From: RGIG5579 sp045655865
GTDB taxonomy: Bacteria > Bacillota > Clostridia > Oscillospirales > SIG627
DNA length: 64,000 nt
Assembly: GCA_045655865.1 (NCBI GenBank)
Contig: JAZOQB010000047.1
Coordinates: forward strand, 1 to 64,000
Reading direction: 5' to 3'
Shown here in pieces: positions 50,896-61,011 of the stretch. Positions within the stretch are counted from its first letter, which is position 1; each line of letters starts with the position of its first letter. The notes under the pieces were generated by a model that ran no database searches, was not told where the DNA came from, and saw only the letters and a program-made list of their open reading frames with translations. The position numbers and the translations under genes are program-made.

Positions 50896-52488
50896 TTAAG
50901 AAGCCGCTTCTGCAACATTTGAAAACTGGTTTCCACCCTTTGTGATTGTAAATGTGGTTGAGGTTTCTCCGCTTGGCATCATATTCCCACCAATCATTCC
51001 ACCTTCATTATCTGGCGGCGTCATACCTTCTGGTATTTCAGGCCGTTCACCATTAGGCGCTTCTGGCTTTTCTCCGTTAGGCATTTCGGGTCTCTCACCA
51101 TTCGGCATTTCTGGTCTTTCGCCTTGTGGGAATTCTCCGTTCGGTTTTTCGGGTCTTTCCATACCCTCTGGCACTTCGGGTGGGGCGCCTTGCTCACCAT
51201 TCGGCATCTGGGGCCTTTCTCCCTGTGGCATTCCGCCTCCAATATTTTGAGTTTTACTTCCAGATAATTGAATTTTTCCTTGCCAGAATGTGTAGTCATC
51301 AGGGGTAATTTCGCTTCCTGCAACAATTAAGTAAGTGAAAGCATTTGCAGGGGTATACTCACCAATAACTTTACCATCAGAGTTTTTAAGGGTATATATG
51401 TTGTTGCCTTTTTGACGATTAGCAAAACTGAATACAACATAAGTTTGATTGCCACCAGCAATATGGTCGAGCATATTCCCCGAAGCAATTACTTTGCCAC
51501 CGTTAATATAAATACCCTTGTCAGAGTCGATGCCAGCATCACCACTTGAAGAACAAGCCTGTGCTGTAATGGTTCCACCATTGATTACAAGCCAACCATT
51601 TGAGTCAATTCCATCACCCTCACCCGTACTGCCGTCGCAAAGAATATTGAGTGTACCTCCATTCATAGTGGTAACAGACACATTGTCCTCGTTGGTGTTA
51701 ATTCCATCGTTGCCCGATGTAATATTGATAATACCGCCATTTATCGTAAGGTGAAGTTCAGTATCAAGGCCTTCGTTTTCGGCTTTTATGTTTAATATAC
51801 CTGTTCCTTTATCTCCACCGTTTATGTTCATTGTTTTCTTTGAGTAGAAAGCACCATCATACTTGTGAAGTTTCTTGCTATCCACAACCTCTTTGCCATC
51901 TTCACTCAATTCATAAGATTTGTAAATTTTGGCGACATAAGAACCGTTGATATTGTTTTCAGTACCGTCGGCAATAATCACATTTGCACCTGCATTTTTA
52001 GTGTCAACATCTTTTGTTGCTGTTTCTTCATCACTGTTTGAACATTCGTATACATTATAAAAAATGATAGCAGGTGCCACCTTACAAGTAATATCAACAT
52101 CATTAAGAATGAGTGTTACTACTGCATTGGAGTCTGTTTCTGCATCTTCACCCAGGTCGATTGCTATTTGCCCCAGCGAGAGTGTTCCGCTCAAGACATA
52201 TCTGCCTGGTTTTGTAATGTGAACAACAGTATGTACATCTGCTTCACTTTGCTCGTGTTCATCTTGCTTTTCTCCCTCACCGTAGGTGAAATCTTGTCCT
52301 GCAAGATAAAACACAATGTCATTGGCAGAATAAACCGCCTGTGTAGCATCGCTTGTAATCTCTTGTCCGTCAACTGTAATTTTGTTATCAGACAGGTTGA
52401 TTTGAGTGCCTTCGATTTTTGACTCCTTTGAACCGCAGCCCGAAAGTAAAAGGGTTAGCACTACGAAACACGCTAATATTTTTTTCAT
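50896..52488 (-). CDS. carbohydrate-binding-domain (DUF4353-like) surface lipoprotein with Pro-rich repeat tail
   Basis: A 530-residue surface protein. The signal peptide ends in the lipobox LLSGC, so it is lipid-anchored at Cys18. The central region (about 60-410) is a right-handed beta-helix-like repeat of Asn/Gly-rich strands (patterns such as LTINGGIINITSGNDGINT and YINGGKVIASG), as in the bacterial 'carbohydrate-binding domain' family often near CotH-type genes. The C-terminal part (about 418-500) is a repeated E-R-P-E-M-P-N-G tract, followed by a short T/F-rich end. No catalytic motif is visible. Its DNA is more AT-rich than the flanking housekeeping genes. GAGGTG serves as ribosome binding site. 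Confidence 0.75.
   Translation of the reverse strand: MKKILACFVVLTLLLSGCGSKESKIEGTQINLSDNKITVDGQEITSDATQAVYSANDIVFYLAGQDFTYGEGEKQDEHEQSEADVHTVVHITKPGRYVLSGTLSLGQIAIDLGEDAETDSNAVVTLILNDVDITCKVAPAIIFYNVYECSNSDEETATKDVDTKNAGANVIIADGTENNINGSYVAKIYKSYELSEDGKEVVDSKKLHKYDGAFYSKKTMNINGGDKGTGILNIKAENEGLDTELHLTINGGIINITSGNDGINTNEDNVSVTTMNGGTLNILCDGSTGEGDGIDSNGWLVINGGTITAQACSSSGDAGIDSDKGIYINGGKVIASGNMLDHIAGGNQTYVVFSFANRQKGNNIYTLKNSDGKVIGEYTPANAFTYLIVAGSEITPDDYTFWQGKIQLSGSKTQNIGGGMPQGERPQMPNGEQGAPPEVPEGMERPEKPNGEFPQGERPEMPNGERPEMPNGEKPEAPNGERPEIPEGMTPPDNEGGMIGGNMMPSGETSTTFTITKGGNQFSNVAEAAS
51010..51240 (-). repeat. degenerate 24-bp coding tandem repeat (ERPEMPNG unit)
   Basis: The C-terminal coding region of the lipoprotein repeats an eight-residue unit ERPEMPNG with variants (EKPEAPNG, ERPEIPEG, ERPQMPNG). 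At the DNA level the unit is 24 bp and two copies near 51080-51125 are nearly identical, a substrate for copy-number change. Confidence 0.8.
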
Positions 52489-52568
52489 ATTGCACCTCTA
52501 TTAACAATAATACAGTATTTATACAATAACATATTTAAGTGAAAAAGCAGTGAACAGATTGTGAAACT

Positions 52569-52598
52569 ATCGCCCTGCCGAATTTTCGGCAGGGCGAA
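52569..52598 (-). terminator. terminator after ppdK
   Basis: CGCCCTGCCGAA pairs perfectly with TTCGGCAGGGCG across a two-base loop. The minus-strand T run is poor, so termination may be partial. Confidence 0.6.
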
Positions 52599-52618
52599 AG
52601 TTTGTTTTATAAATCTAA

Positions 52619-55252
52619 TTACTTAGATTCTTTGATGGCAGCCTGGGCGGCGGAAAGTCTTGCGATGGGTACTCTGTAGGGAGAGCAGGAAACGTAGTCC
52701 AGACCGATCTTGTGGCAGAACTCGATGGAAGAGGGATCGCCGCCGTGCTCGCCGCAGATACCGCAGTGCATCTCAGGACGGGCGGTCTTACCCATCTTCA
52801 CAGCCATTTCCATAAGCTTGCCTACGCCGGTGGTATCAAGGCGGGCAAAAGGATCGGACTCATAGATCTTATTGGCGTAGTAAGCGGGCAGGAACTTGCC
52901 GGCGTCATCACGGGAGAAGCCGAACGTCATCTGGGTCAGGTCGTTGGTACCGAAGCAGAAGAACTGAGCTTCCGTAGCAATTTCATCGGCGGTGAGAGCT
53001 GCTCTGGGAATTTCGATCATAGTACCTACTTCGTACTTCAATTCTTTACCGGAAGCGGCAATGATCTCATCGGCGGTTTTCACCACGATGTCTTTCACAA
53101 ACTTCAATTCCTTGGTTTCGCCAGCCAGAGGAATCATAATCTCAGGAACAATGTTCCAGTCGGCATGTCTTCCCTTCACTGCCAGCGCCGCCTTAATGAT
53201 TGCACGGGTCTGCATGACGGCGATCTCGGGATAGGTGACGGTGAGACGGCATCCACGGTGACCCATCATGGGGTTGAACTCGTGGAGATCGTTGATGACC
53301 TGCTTAATATACTGAACGGTCTTACCCTGAGCCTGGGCAAGAGCGGCAATGTCTGCCTCGTCAGTGGGAACGAATTCGTGGAGCGGAGGATCCAGGAAGC
53401 GGATGGTAACAGGATACCCGCCAAGAGCTTCAAAGAGTCCCTCAAAGTCGGACTGCTGCATGGGTTCGATCTTAGCCAGGGCCGCTTCTCTCTCTTCTAC
53501 GGACTCAGCGCAGATCATTTCGCGGAAAGCGCCGATTCTGGAAGGATCAAAGAACATATGCTCGGTGCGGCAAAGGCCAATGCCCTGGGCGCCAAATGCG
53601 GCGGCCTGCTTGGCATCCTCAGGAGAATCCGCATTGGTTCTCACGGCCAGCTTCTTATACTTATCAGAAAGCTCCATGATACGTCCAAAGTAGCCGCTGT
53701 TGGGATCTGCGGGAACGGTGGCGATCAGTTCGCCGTAAATGTTACCGGTGGAACCGTCCAAAGAAAGAACGTCTACCTCGCGGTAGGTCTTTCCAGCCAA
53801 GGTAAAGCACTTGTTTTCTTCGTCCATCTTAATGTCGCCACAGCCGGAAACGCAGCAGGTACCCATACCACGGGCAACAACGGCCGCGTGAGAGGTCTGT
53901 CCACCGCGAACGGTGAGGATGCCCTGGGCGTACTTCATTCCTTCAATGTCTTCGGGGCTGGTCTCCAAACGAACCAAAACAACTTTTTCACCCTTCTTGC
54001 CCTCAAGTACGGCATCTTCCGCGGTAAACACGATCTTACCGGCGGCGGCACCGGGGGATGCGGCGATACCCTTGCCGATGGCCTGGGCCTTCTTCAGGGC
54101 AGCAGCGTCGAACTGGGGATGGAGGAGCATATCAAGGCTCTTGGCATCGATCTGCATGAGGGCTTCCTCTTCGCTGATCATTCCCTCGTCAATCAGATCG
54201 CAAGCGATCTTGATAGCAGCGGCAGCGGTACGCTTGCCGTTACGGGTCTGGAGCATATAGAGCTTTCTGTCTTCGATGGTAAACTCCATATCCTGCATAT
54301 CGCGATAGTGATTTTCCAAGGTCTCGCAAATGCCAAGGAATTGCTGATAAACCTCAGGCTGAACTTCTTTCATCTTCTCGATGGGCATGGGAGTACGAAC
54401 GCCGGCCACAACGTCTTCGCCCTGAGCGTTCATCAAAAACTCACCCATGAGACCCTTTTCGCCGGTGGCGGGGTTACGGGTAAAGGCAACGCCGGTACCG
54501 CTGGTTTCACCCAGGTTACCGAATGCCATCATCTGCACGTTAACGGCAGTGCCCCAAGAATAGGGGATGTCGTGGTCCATTCTGTAAATGTTGGCGCGAG
54601 GATTGTCCCAAGAGCGGAACACGGCCTTGATGGCTTCAAAGAGCTGTGCTTTGGGATCATCCGGGAAATCGGTGCCCAGCTGTGCCTTGTATTCTCCTTT
54701 GAACTGGTTGGCCAGATTCTCCAGATCTTCGGCAGTCAGGTCGATATCGGACTCCACGCCTTTTTCTTCCTTCATCTGGTCAATGAGCTTTTCAAAGTAC
54801 TTCTTGCCCACTTCCATTACAACGTCAGAGAACATCTGAATAAATCTTCTGTAGCAGTCCCAAGCCCAACGGGGATTACCGGACTTCTCGGCCAAAACAC
54901 GAACTACTTTCTCGTTAAGACCCAGGTTCAAAATGGTATCCATCATACCGGGCATGGAAGCACGAGCGCCGGAACGAACGGAAACCAGAAGGGGGTTCTC
55001 CATATCACCAAACTTCTTGCCGGTGATTTCTTCCATCTTGCCGACGGTCTCCATGATCTCCGCCTGAATGTCGGCATTGATCTGGCGTCCATCTTCATAA
55101 TACTGGGTACAAGCCTCGGTGGAAATGGTAAACCCTTGGGGAACGGGAAGACCGATCTTAGTCATTTCTGCCAGGTTGGCACCCTTTCCTCCCAGGAGGT
55201 TACGCATAGAGGCGTCGCCTTCTGTAAAGAGATAACAGAACTTTTTACTCAT
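52619..55252 (-). CDS. ppdK: pyruvate, phosphate dikinase
   Basis: Interconverts pyruvate, ATP and phosphate with PEP, AMP and pyrophosphate; in anaerobic Firmicutes it often runs glycolytically with pyrophosphate. The 877-residue protein has an N-terminal ATP-grasp domain (GGKGANLAEMTKIGLPVP near residue 22), a swivelling phosphohistidine domain with the catalytic His455 in RGGQTSHAAVVARG, and a C-terminal PEP/pyruvate TIM barrel with the catalytic cysteine in MHCGICGEHGG near 833. Length and positions match the Clostridium symbiosum enzyme. Codon bias is very strong. It is monocistronic, with no regulatory-protein gene nearby. Confidence 0.97.
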   Translation of the reverse strand: MSKKFCYLFTEGDASMRNLLGGKGANLAEMTKIGLPVPQGFTISTEACTQYYEDGRQINADIQAEIMETVGKMEEITGKKFGDMENPLLVSVRSGARASMPGMMDTILNLGLNEKVVRVLAEKSGNPRWAWDCYRRFIQMFSDVVMEVGKKYFEKLIDQMKEEKGVESDIDLTAEDLENLANQFKGEYKAQLGTDFPDDPKAQLFEAIKAVFRSWDNPRANIYRMDHDIPYSWGTAVNVQMMAFGNLGETSGTGVAFTRNPATGEKGLMGEFLMNAQGEDVVAGVRTPMPIEKMKEVQPEVYQQFLGICETLENHYRDMQDMEFTIEDRKLYMLQTRNGKRTAAAAIKIACDLIDEGMISEEEALMQIDAKSLDMLLHPQFDAAALKKAQAIGKGIAASPGAAAGKIVFTAEDAVLEGKKGEKVVLVRLETSPEDIEGMKYAQGILTVRGGQTSHAAVVARGMGTCCVSGCGDIKMDEENKCFTLAGKTYREVDVLSLDGSTGNIYGELIATVPADPNSGYFGRIMELSDKYKKLAVRTNADSPEDAKQAAAFGAQGIGLCRTEHMFFDPSRIGAFREMICAESVEEREAALAKIEPMQQSDFEGLFEALGGYPVTIRFLDPPLHEFVPTDEADIAALAQAQGKTVQYIKQVINDLHEFNPMMGHRGCRLTVTYPEIAVMQTRAIIKAALAVKGRHADWNIVPEIMIPLAGETKELKFVKDIVVKTADEIIAASGKELKYEVGTMIEIPRAALTADEIATEAQFFCFGTNDLTQMTFGFSRDDAGKFLPAYYANKIYESDPFARLDTTGVGKLMEMAVKMGKTARPEMHCGICGEHGGDPSSIEFCHKIGLDYVSCSPYRVPIARLSAAQAAIKESK

Positions 55253-55307
55253 AATCTATTCTCCTTCGTTAATTTAAAATTCTTATCGTTATCACATTAT
55301 TCTTGTT

Positions 55308-55336
55308 ATTTTATCATAACCAGAAAAAAATTGCAA
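55308..55336 (-). promoter_or_regulatory. sigma-A promoter of ppdK
   Basis: On the minus strand TTGCAA (55336-55331) and TAAAAT (55313-55308) are 17 bp apart, with GAAGGAG before the ATG. Confidence 0.65.
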
Positions 55337-55374
55337 TAAACAATGACAAAATATTTTCAAAAAGCAGAAAAATC

Positions 55375-55758
55375 TCAGAAAAGTTTCGCCGCTTCACCCA
55401 GAAAAAGAAGCCGGAACAATTCCTCGTTTCTCGCGGTGCGCTCATGCAAGGCATTCCAGCCAAAAACTGCCTCCAGTCCGGTAGCAAGGCGATAGGAGTA
55501 CAGGTCTACGTTTCTCGGATTTGAGGGAGCTTTGGTGTTTTTTGCACGGGTGAAGATCTCTCGTTCTTCTTCGGTAAGGTGGCACAGGCCCTCTTTCACC
55601 GCCCGGCTTTGACTTTTGGCGGTAACATACTGCAGAGCCATTTGATTGCACTCAGCGTTGGTTTTGCAAACAGAAAGCACGTGCTTTCGGACCAAAACTT
55701 CCATCACTGCATCTCCCAGATACGCTAGGAGCAAGGGGGAATCGGGAAAGTTAGACAT
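55375..55758 (-). CDS. mrnC: Mini-ribonuclease 3
   Basis: A 127-residue dimeric RNase III-like enzyme without a double-stranded-RNA-binding domain; in Bacillus it matures 23S rRNA ends. The catalytic signature LAYLGDAVMEVLVR near residue 11 carries the key Asp, and the second acidic site is in TGLEAVFGWNAL near 93. It is preceded, within 20 bases, by the terminator of the LRR gene, so it relies on read-through or an unseen promoter. In many Firmicutes mrnC follows cysS; here it does not. Confidence 0.92.
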   Translation of the reverse strand: MSNFPDSPLLLAYLGDAVMEVLVRKHVLSVCKTNAECNQMALQYVTAKSQSRAVKEGLCHLTEEEREIFTRAKNTKAPSNPRNVDLYSYRLATGLEAVFGWNALHERTARNEELFRLLFLGEAAKLF

Positions 55759-55773
55759 GGGTTTCCTTTCATG

Positions 55774-55805
55774 AAAAAACAGGGGGAGTTCCCCCTGTTT
55801 TTCGA
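55774..55805 (-). terminator. strong terminator between the LRR gene and mrnC
   Basis: AAAACAGGGGG pairs with CCCCCTGTTTT across a four-base loop. The minus-strand side ends in six T. It leaves only about 20 bases before the mrnC start. Confidence 0.85.
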
Positions 55806-55809
55806 TTTT

Positions 55810-57129
55810 TTAATTTTCGTTGGTTTCTGTGTTTTGAGCGTTCTCTTCTTCCTTCTCCACAACTCTGGGAGTAGCTTCAACGGTGCATCCTGCCTCTTCC
55901 AAGGGCTTGAGAACACTCGTATCCTTCATGGGGTTGTCTGAGATGTAAAGATTCTTCAAGCTCTTTAGACCGGCAAGGGGAGCAGGATCGGTGATCTCAT
56001 TGGTTTCCAGTTCCAAGGTAGTAAGGGCAGTCAAGTCCTTGAGAGGGGTTACATCCTCGATCTTATTCTCAGACAGATGCAGTGCAGTAAGAGCCTTAAA
56101 GCCGGAAAGAGGAGATATGCTGACGATCTGGTTCTTGCTGGCGCTAAGGGTCACCATAGAAACAGCCTTTTCCAGCCCCTCAAGACTTGTGATCTTGTTT
56201 TCATCCAAAAGCAAGGTCTCCAATTTTGTCATTCCGGACAAAGCCGCAACGGACTCAATTTGGTTTTGAGAAAGAGAAAGGGTCTCAAGCTCTACCATTC
56301 CATTCAGAGCTTGCACAGAGGTAATCTTGTTGCTATCAAGAGAAAGGGTGGTCATCTTTGTAAGGCCGGAGATGGAAGAAAGATTTTCAATGCTATTCTC
56401 GATAAGAGACAGGGTCTCAAGGCTTGACAGACCACTCAAAGGCGCAAGGTCGGAGATCTCATTTTTGTTGGCCACCAGAGTCTTTAAACTGGTCATTCCG
56501 GAAAGAACGGAAAGGTCTTTGATCCCGGTCTGGGTGAGATTTAAAGTCTCCAGATTCACAAGGTTCTTCAAAAACGAAGCGTCCGCTACGGAAATTTTCG
56601 CGATCTGCAGATCTTTTAAGCCGGTAAGAGAGGCAAGAGGAGAAAGGTCTGCCAGCTTGGCACCGTCCAAAATCAAGTGCTCCAGGCTGGAAAACCCGGA
56701 AAGCTGAGAAGCAGATTCTACTGCCTTTACATCCCCGGATAGATTTAAATACTTCAAGCCTCGCAGCATGGCAAGATCGCCGGAAAAATCACGAAGAGGG
56801 CCGGAAATGCTTACCTGAACAAGTTTCGAGGAAGCATCTTCCTGCTTTTGAACGATGGCTTCCATTGCTTCGTTTCCGCCCAGAGCCAGGGTGTTATTGC
56901 CGGCAAATTCCAAGTATGCAATGGAATCCAGATCCTCCTGGGTGATCTTGCGAGCATCTTTTTTGAAATACTGGCTCATTGCGTCCAGAAAAACGCGGTC
57001 CTCAATCAAACCGGATCTTTGATTCCAAGCGCCGATCGCTGTAAATACGAGAAAAGCCACCAACGCCAGGCAAATAGCGCCATATACGAAGACGGCGGTG
57101 GAGTTTTTGGTTTTCTTGCTTTTTGCCAT
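55810..57129 (-). CDS. membrane-anchored leucine-rich repeat protein
   Basis: A 439-residue protein with a Lys-rich cytoplasmic N-terminus and one transmembrane helix at about 13-33, so the bulk is extracytoplasmic. From about residue 105 to 410 it has roughly thirteen 22-residue repeats of the internalin/SDS22 type (L-x2-L-x2-L-x-L-x2-N-x-I-x-D/S-x2-P/A-L), such as LETLSLSQNQIESVAAL. It lacks an LPXTG anchor and a classic InlA cap. The acidic tail is EKEEENAQNTETNEN. Its role is probably protein-protein contact at the cell surface. mrnC follows. Confidence 0.85.
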   Translation of the reverse strand: MAKSKKTKNSTAVFVYGAICLALVAFLVFTAIGAWNQRSGLIEDRVFLDAMSQYFKKDARKITQEDLDSIAYLEFAGNNTLALGGNEAMEAIVQKQEDASSKLVQVSISGPLRDFSGDLAMLRGLKYLNLSGDVKAVESASQLSGFSSLEHLILDGAKLADLSPLASLTGLKDLQIAKISVADASFLKNLVNLETLNLTQTGIKDLSVLSGMTSLKTLVANKNEISDLAPLSGLSSLETLSLIENSIENLSSISGLTKMTTLSLDSNKITSVQALNGMVELETLSLSQNQIESVAALSGMTKLETLLLDENKITSLEGLEKAVSMVTLSASKNQIVSISPLSGFKALTALHLSENKIEDVTPLKDLTALTTLELETNEITDPAPLAGLKSLKNLYISDNPMKDTSVLKPLEEAGCTVEATPRVVEKEEENAQNTETNEN

Positions 57130-57168
57130 AGTTATTTCCTTTCTGGAAGGGTAGAATGATACTTCTAT

Positions 57169-57197
57169 AATTTACAACTTTTTTCCAAAATTGTCAA
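57169..57197 (-). promoter_or_regulatory. sigma-A promoter of the LRR gene
   Basis: On the minus strand TTGACA (57197-57192) and TAAATT (57174-57169) are 17 bp apart. The promoter lies over the last codons and stop of mtaB. Confidence 0.65.
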
Positions 57198-58536
57198 CCG
57201 TTTCTATGCTTTTCCCGGAAACGGTCATGGTCTCCACGGAAAAATTTTTTTCACTTCCCAGTCGGATCTCATAGATCTGCCCCACACTTCCCTTTTGCGG
57301 AAGCGGTATTTTGGTATAGATAAAGTTTTCAGTATAACCGAACATGGCGCCGTCGCGAATCCGCTCACACAACACGTGATACACTTTTCCTTCCCGCTTT
57401 TCGGCAAAGGCGGCAGATTGCTTTTTTGCAATTTGAAAAAGTTCGGCGCAGCGAGTTCGTTTTTCCTCCTGGCTTACCGTTTGGCAAAGCCGGGCAGCAC
57501 GAGTCCCCTCTCGAGGGGAAAAGGGGAAAATGTGTGTATGCAAAAGACCGGCGTTTTCCACCAGGGAAACGGTCTCTAAAAAGTCCTCCCGGCTTTCTCC
57601 GGGAAAGCCGCAGATCAAATCTGCAGAAAGTCCTGCATCCGGAAAATAGGACAGGATCGCATCAATTGCCTCCTCTTCCTCCCGTCTTCCGTATCTTCTT
57701 CCCATGGCAGAGAGCACTCGAGTGCTACCGCTTTGCAAGGACAGATGAAAATGGGGCATGACCGCAGGAAGCGCAGACAGCCGGGCACAAAACTCGCGGG
57801 TAAACAAAGTTGGCTTTAAGGAGCCAAAGCGGATCCTCTGAAGACCGGAAATCCCATGGAGCGCTTCCACAAGAGCGGGCAAGTCCGTTTTTTTGTCCAG
57901 ATCTTCCCCGTAAGCACCGGTTTCGATCCCGGTGAGAACAATTTCCTGATAGCCATTTCCCGCTAAATGCCGCACCTCTTCTACCACATCGTCCAGCGGA
58001 CGGGACCGAACCCTTCCCCGGACAATGGGAACATAGCAATAACTGCAAAAGCTATTGCAACCGTCCTCGATCTTCACGAAGGCGCGGGCGTTGTGACTTT
58101 TCTCCACCCGGAGCTTTTCAAACGCTCTGACTTTGGAAATATCCTCCCTCAGATCCAGGCGTTCCCTCTCTGCCAACGGCGTTTCGGAAAGTCTTGCCAA
58201 TATATCGGCGAGCCGGTCTTTTTGGGTGTTGCCGGCCAAAACGTCCACCTGGGAAAACAGTTCTTTCTCTTTTTCTCCGGCCCCTTGGGAAAAACAGCCG
58301 CAAACGCAAACCAAAGCGTTAGGATTTTGTTCCTTTTGACGCAAGGCGCGGCGGATCATCTGTCGGTCTTTGCGCTCACTTTCGCCGGTTACGGCGCAAG
58401 TGTTGACAAGGTACAGATCACACGTGTCCTCGGGCGTACCCTCTTCAAATCCATGGCGAAAAAGAGCTTCTCGAATGGCCTGGGTCTCGTACTGATTCAC
58501 CCGGCAACCCAAGGTAACAAATGCTGCTTTTTTCAT
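57172..58536 (-). CDS. mtaB: tRNA t6A37 methylthiotransferase MtaB
   Basis: A radical-SAM enzyme that converts N6-threonylcarbamoyladenosine-37 to its 2-methylthio form (ms2t6A). The start at 58536 (MKKAAFVTLGCRVNQYE) gives 454 residues; the frame opens further up, but within obg. The N-terminal UPF0004 domain supplies three Cys for the auxiliary cluster (GCRVNQYE, NTCAVT, CVCGCFSQG). The radical-SAM C-x3-C-x2-C is in DGCNSFCSYCYVP near residue 158. A C-terminal TRAM domain (about 390-450) binds RNA. It lies four bases after obg. Confidence 0.94.
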   Translation of the reverse strand: MKKAAFVTLGCRVNQYETQAIREALFRHGFEEGTPEDTCDLYLVNTCAVTGESERKDRQMIRRALRQKEQNPNALVCVCGCFSQGAGEKEKELFSQVDVLAGNTQKDRLADILARLSETPLAERERLDLREDISKVRAFEKLRVEKSHNARAFVKIEDGCNSFCSYCYVPIVRGRVRSRPLDDVVEEVRHLAGNGYQEIVLTGIETGAYGEDLDKKTDLPALVEALHGISGLQRIRFGSLKPTLFTREFCARLSALPAVMPHFHLSLQSGSTRVLSAMGRRYGRREEEEAIDAILSYFPDAGLSADLICGFPGESREDFLETVSLVENAGLLHTHIFPFSPREGTRAARLCQTVSQEEKRTRCAELFQIAKKQSAAFAEKREGKVYHVLCERIRDGAMFGYTENFIYTKIPLPQKGSVGQIYEIRLGSEKNFSVETMTVSGKSIETVDNFGKKL

Positions 58537-58540
58537 TCTC

Positions 58541-59839
<1,299 letters not shown>

Positions 59840-59886
59840 TCAAAAAGGGTACGCCGTAAGAGTCACCCCTCAAGACATACCCCTTC
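59840..59886 (-). terminator. possible attenuator between rpmA and obg
   Basis: On the minus strand AAGGGGTA (59885-59878) can pair with TACCCTT (59851-59845) with one bulge, and a smaller GAG/CTC stem lies inside. TTTTTG follows. It may reduce read-through from the ribosomal protein genes into obg. Confidence 0.4.
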
Positions 59887-59901
59887 AAACTTTTGGAAAA
59901 A

Positions 59902-60186
59902 TCAGTCGCAGTAAACGCTGACTTTCTTCTTACCGCCGGACATGGGCTCGTACTTCACGGTACCCGCCTTCATGGCAAAAAGCGTGTCGTCAGAACCAAT
60001 GCCCACATTCAAACCGGGATGGATGTGAGTGCCTCTCTGGCGAACCAGAATGTTACCGGCAATGCAAGGCTGACCGTCCGCCTTTTTTACGCCCAATCTC
60101 TTGGACTCGGAATCTCTGCCGTTCTTGGTAGAACCAACGCCTTTTTTATGTGCAAAAAATTGCAAGCTAATTTGAATCATCTTCAT
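59902..60186 (-). CDS. rpmA: 50S ribosomal protein bL27
   Basis: A 94-residue protein of the large ribosomal subunit near the peptidyl-transferase centre. The start is 60186 ([16 protein letters not shown]) or the ATG two codons later; AAAGGG favours the first. It carries the Firmicutes N-terminal extension with the LQFFA cleavage site, removed by the protease Prp after the second Phe, leaving [15 protein letters not shown]. The open frame upstream overlaps prp and is not real. It lies 11 bases after prp. Confidence 0.96.
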   Translation of the reverse strand: MKMIQISLQFFAHKKGVGSTKNGRDSESKRLGVKKADGQPCIAGNILVRQRGTHIHPGLNVGIGSDDTLFAMKAGTVKYEPMSGGKKKVSVYCD

Positions 60187-60197
60187 TACCCTTTCTC

Positions 60198-60527
60198 TTA
60201 TTCTAGAATTTTGACCGCTAAATGGTCGGGATAACGGATCTGCAGATCTTTCACCTGCAAAAGCAATCCCTGCAAAACACCCTGAACCGCACTCTCGCAT
60301 TCCGAAGGAACAGAGAGAATCTTGGCTGAGATCAGGGGCTTATCTTCATCAATTTGAAGATCAAGCTCTGCCCCGAACACCTCCTGCAGAGTATTCAATA
60401 CAAGCTGTGTCATGGCGCTGGCCGCGGCGCATAGCACGTCGTGGGGCGCGGGGGCAAGACCTGCGTGACCCTTTACGGAAAAGGAGCGAAACTTGTTATC
60501 TTGGATAACAAATTCCCAGCGGATCAT
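60198..60527 (-). CDS. prp: ribosomal-processing cysteine protease Prp
   Basis: A 109-residue cysteine protease (YsxB) that cleaves the N-terminal extension of bL27, encoded immediately downstream. The catalytic His is in [15 protein letters not shown] near residue 20 and the Cys follows near 33 ([10 protein letters not shown]). The ATG overlaps the rplU TGA (ATGA). The presence of the cognate LQFFA site in bL27 confirms the pairing. Confidence 0.94.
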   Translation of the reverse strand: MIRWEFVIQDNKFRSFSVKGHAGLAPAPHDVLCAAASAMTQLVLNTLQEVFGAELDLQIDEDKPLISAKILSVPSECESAVQGVLQGLLLQVKDLQIRYPDHLAVKILE

Positions 60528-60838
60528 GCTCTGGCGATCTTGGTGATCTGAACCTTGGTGTAGGGCTGTCTGTGGCCTTGCTTTTTCTTCTCGTTCTTTT
60601 TCGCCTTGTAACGGAAAACCACGATCTTCTTGGCTTTGCCGTTCTTCACCACGCTGGCTTCCACACTGGCGCCTGCAATGGTGGGCTCACCCAAAATCAA
60701 CCCATCGTTGTCGGAAAGGGCAAGGACTTGATCAAACTTAACATTCTCGCCTTCCTGGACATTCATCTTTTCGAGGAAAACCACGTCTCCCTCAGAAACC
60801 TTGTACTGCTTTCCGCCAATTTCAAAGATAGCAAACAC
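60524..60838 (-). CDS. rplU: 50S ribosomal protein bL21
   Basis: A 104-residue 23S rRNA-binding protein. There is no ATG. The GTG at 60838 gives the family-typical start MFAIFEIGGKQYKV and sits eight bases after AGAGG. A GTG three codons upstream (60847) is in frame but too close to the ribosome binding site. The C-terminus HRQPYTKVQITKI is diagnostic. It is the first gene of rplU-prp-rpmA-obg-mtaB. Confidence 0.95.
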   Translation of the reverse strand: MFAIFEIGGKQYKVSEGDVVFLEKMNVQEGENVKFDQVLALSDNDGLILGEPTIAGASVEASVVKNGKAKKIVVFRYKAKKNEKKKQGHRQPYTKVQITKIARA

Positions 60839-60854
60839 GAAAAGCACCTCTCTT

Positions 60855-60918
60855 TCTTTTTGTCTCGCTGCTCAGGCAAGCCGAAGCTTTTTTAAAAGCC
60901 TTCTACAAGCGGCTCTCC
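60855..60918 (-). promoter_or_regulatory. structured 5' leader of rplU (L21-leader-like)
   Basis: Between the promoter and the gene, AGCCG and GAAGGCTTTT on the minus strand can pair with AAAAGCTTC and CGGCT, giving an interrupted hairpin. Ribosomal leaders that bind L21 occur at this position in Firmicutes. The match is by position and fold only. Confidence 0.4.
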
Positions 60919-60948
60919 ATTGTAACACAACTTACCAGGTTCTGTCAA
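60919..60948 (-). promoter_or_regulatory. sigma-A promoter of the rplU operon
   Basis: On the minus strand TTGACA (60948-60943) and TACAAT (60924-60919) are 18 bp apart. Confidence 0.8.
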
Positions 60949-61011
60949 CCTTTTTTTTAAAAGGATAGAAAAAGCTCTTGAAAACAAAGAAAAGTTTTCA
61001 AATTGTTCAAA

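Noticed and set aside
52712..55339. An 875-codon open frame on the plus strand, antisense to ppdK
   Set aside because: ppdK matches its family over its full length with catalytic His and Cys in place. The antisense frame is a by-product of the extreme codon bias of the abundant enzyme; its translation is low-complexity Gly/His/Leu-rich with no domain or ribosome binding site.
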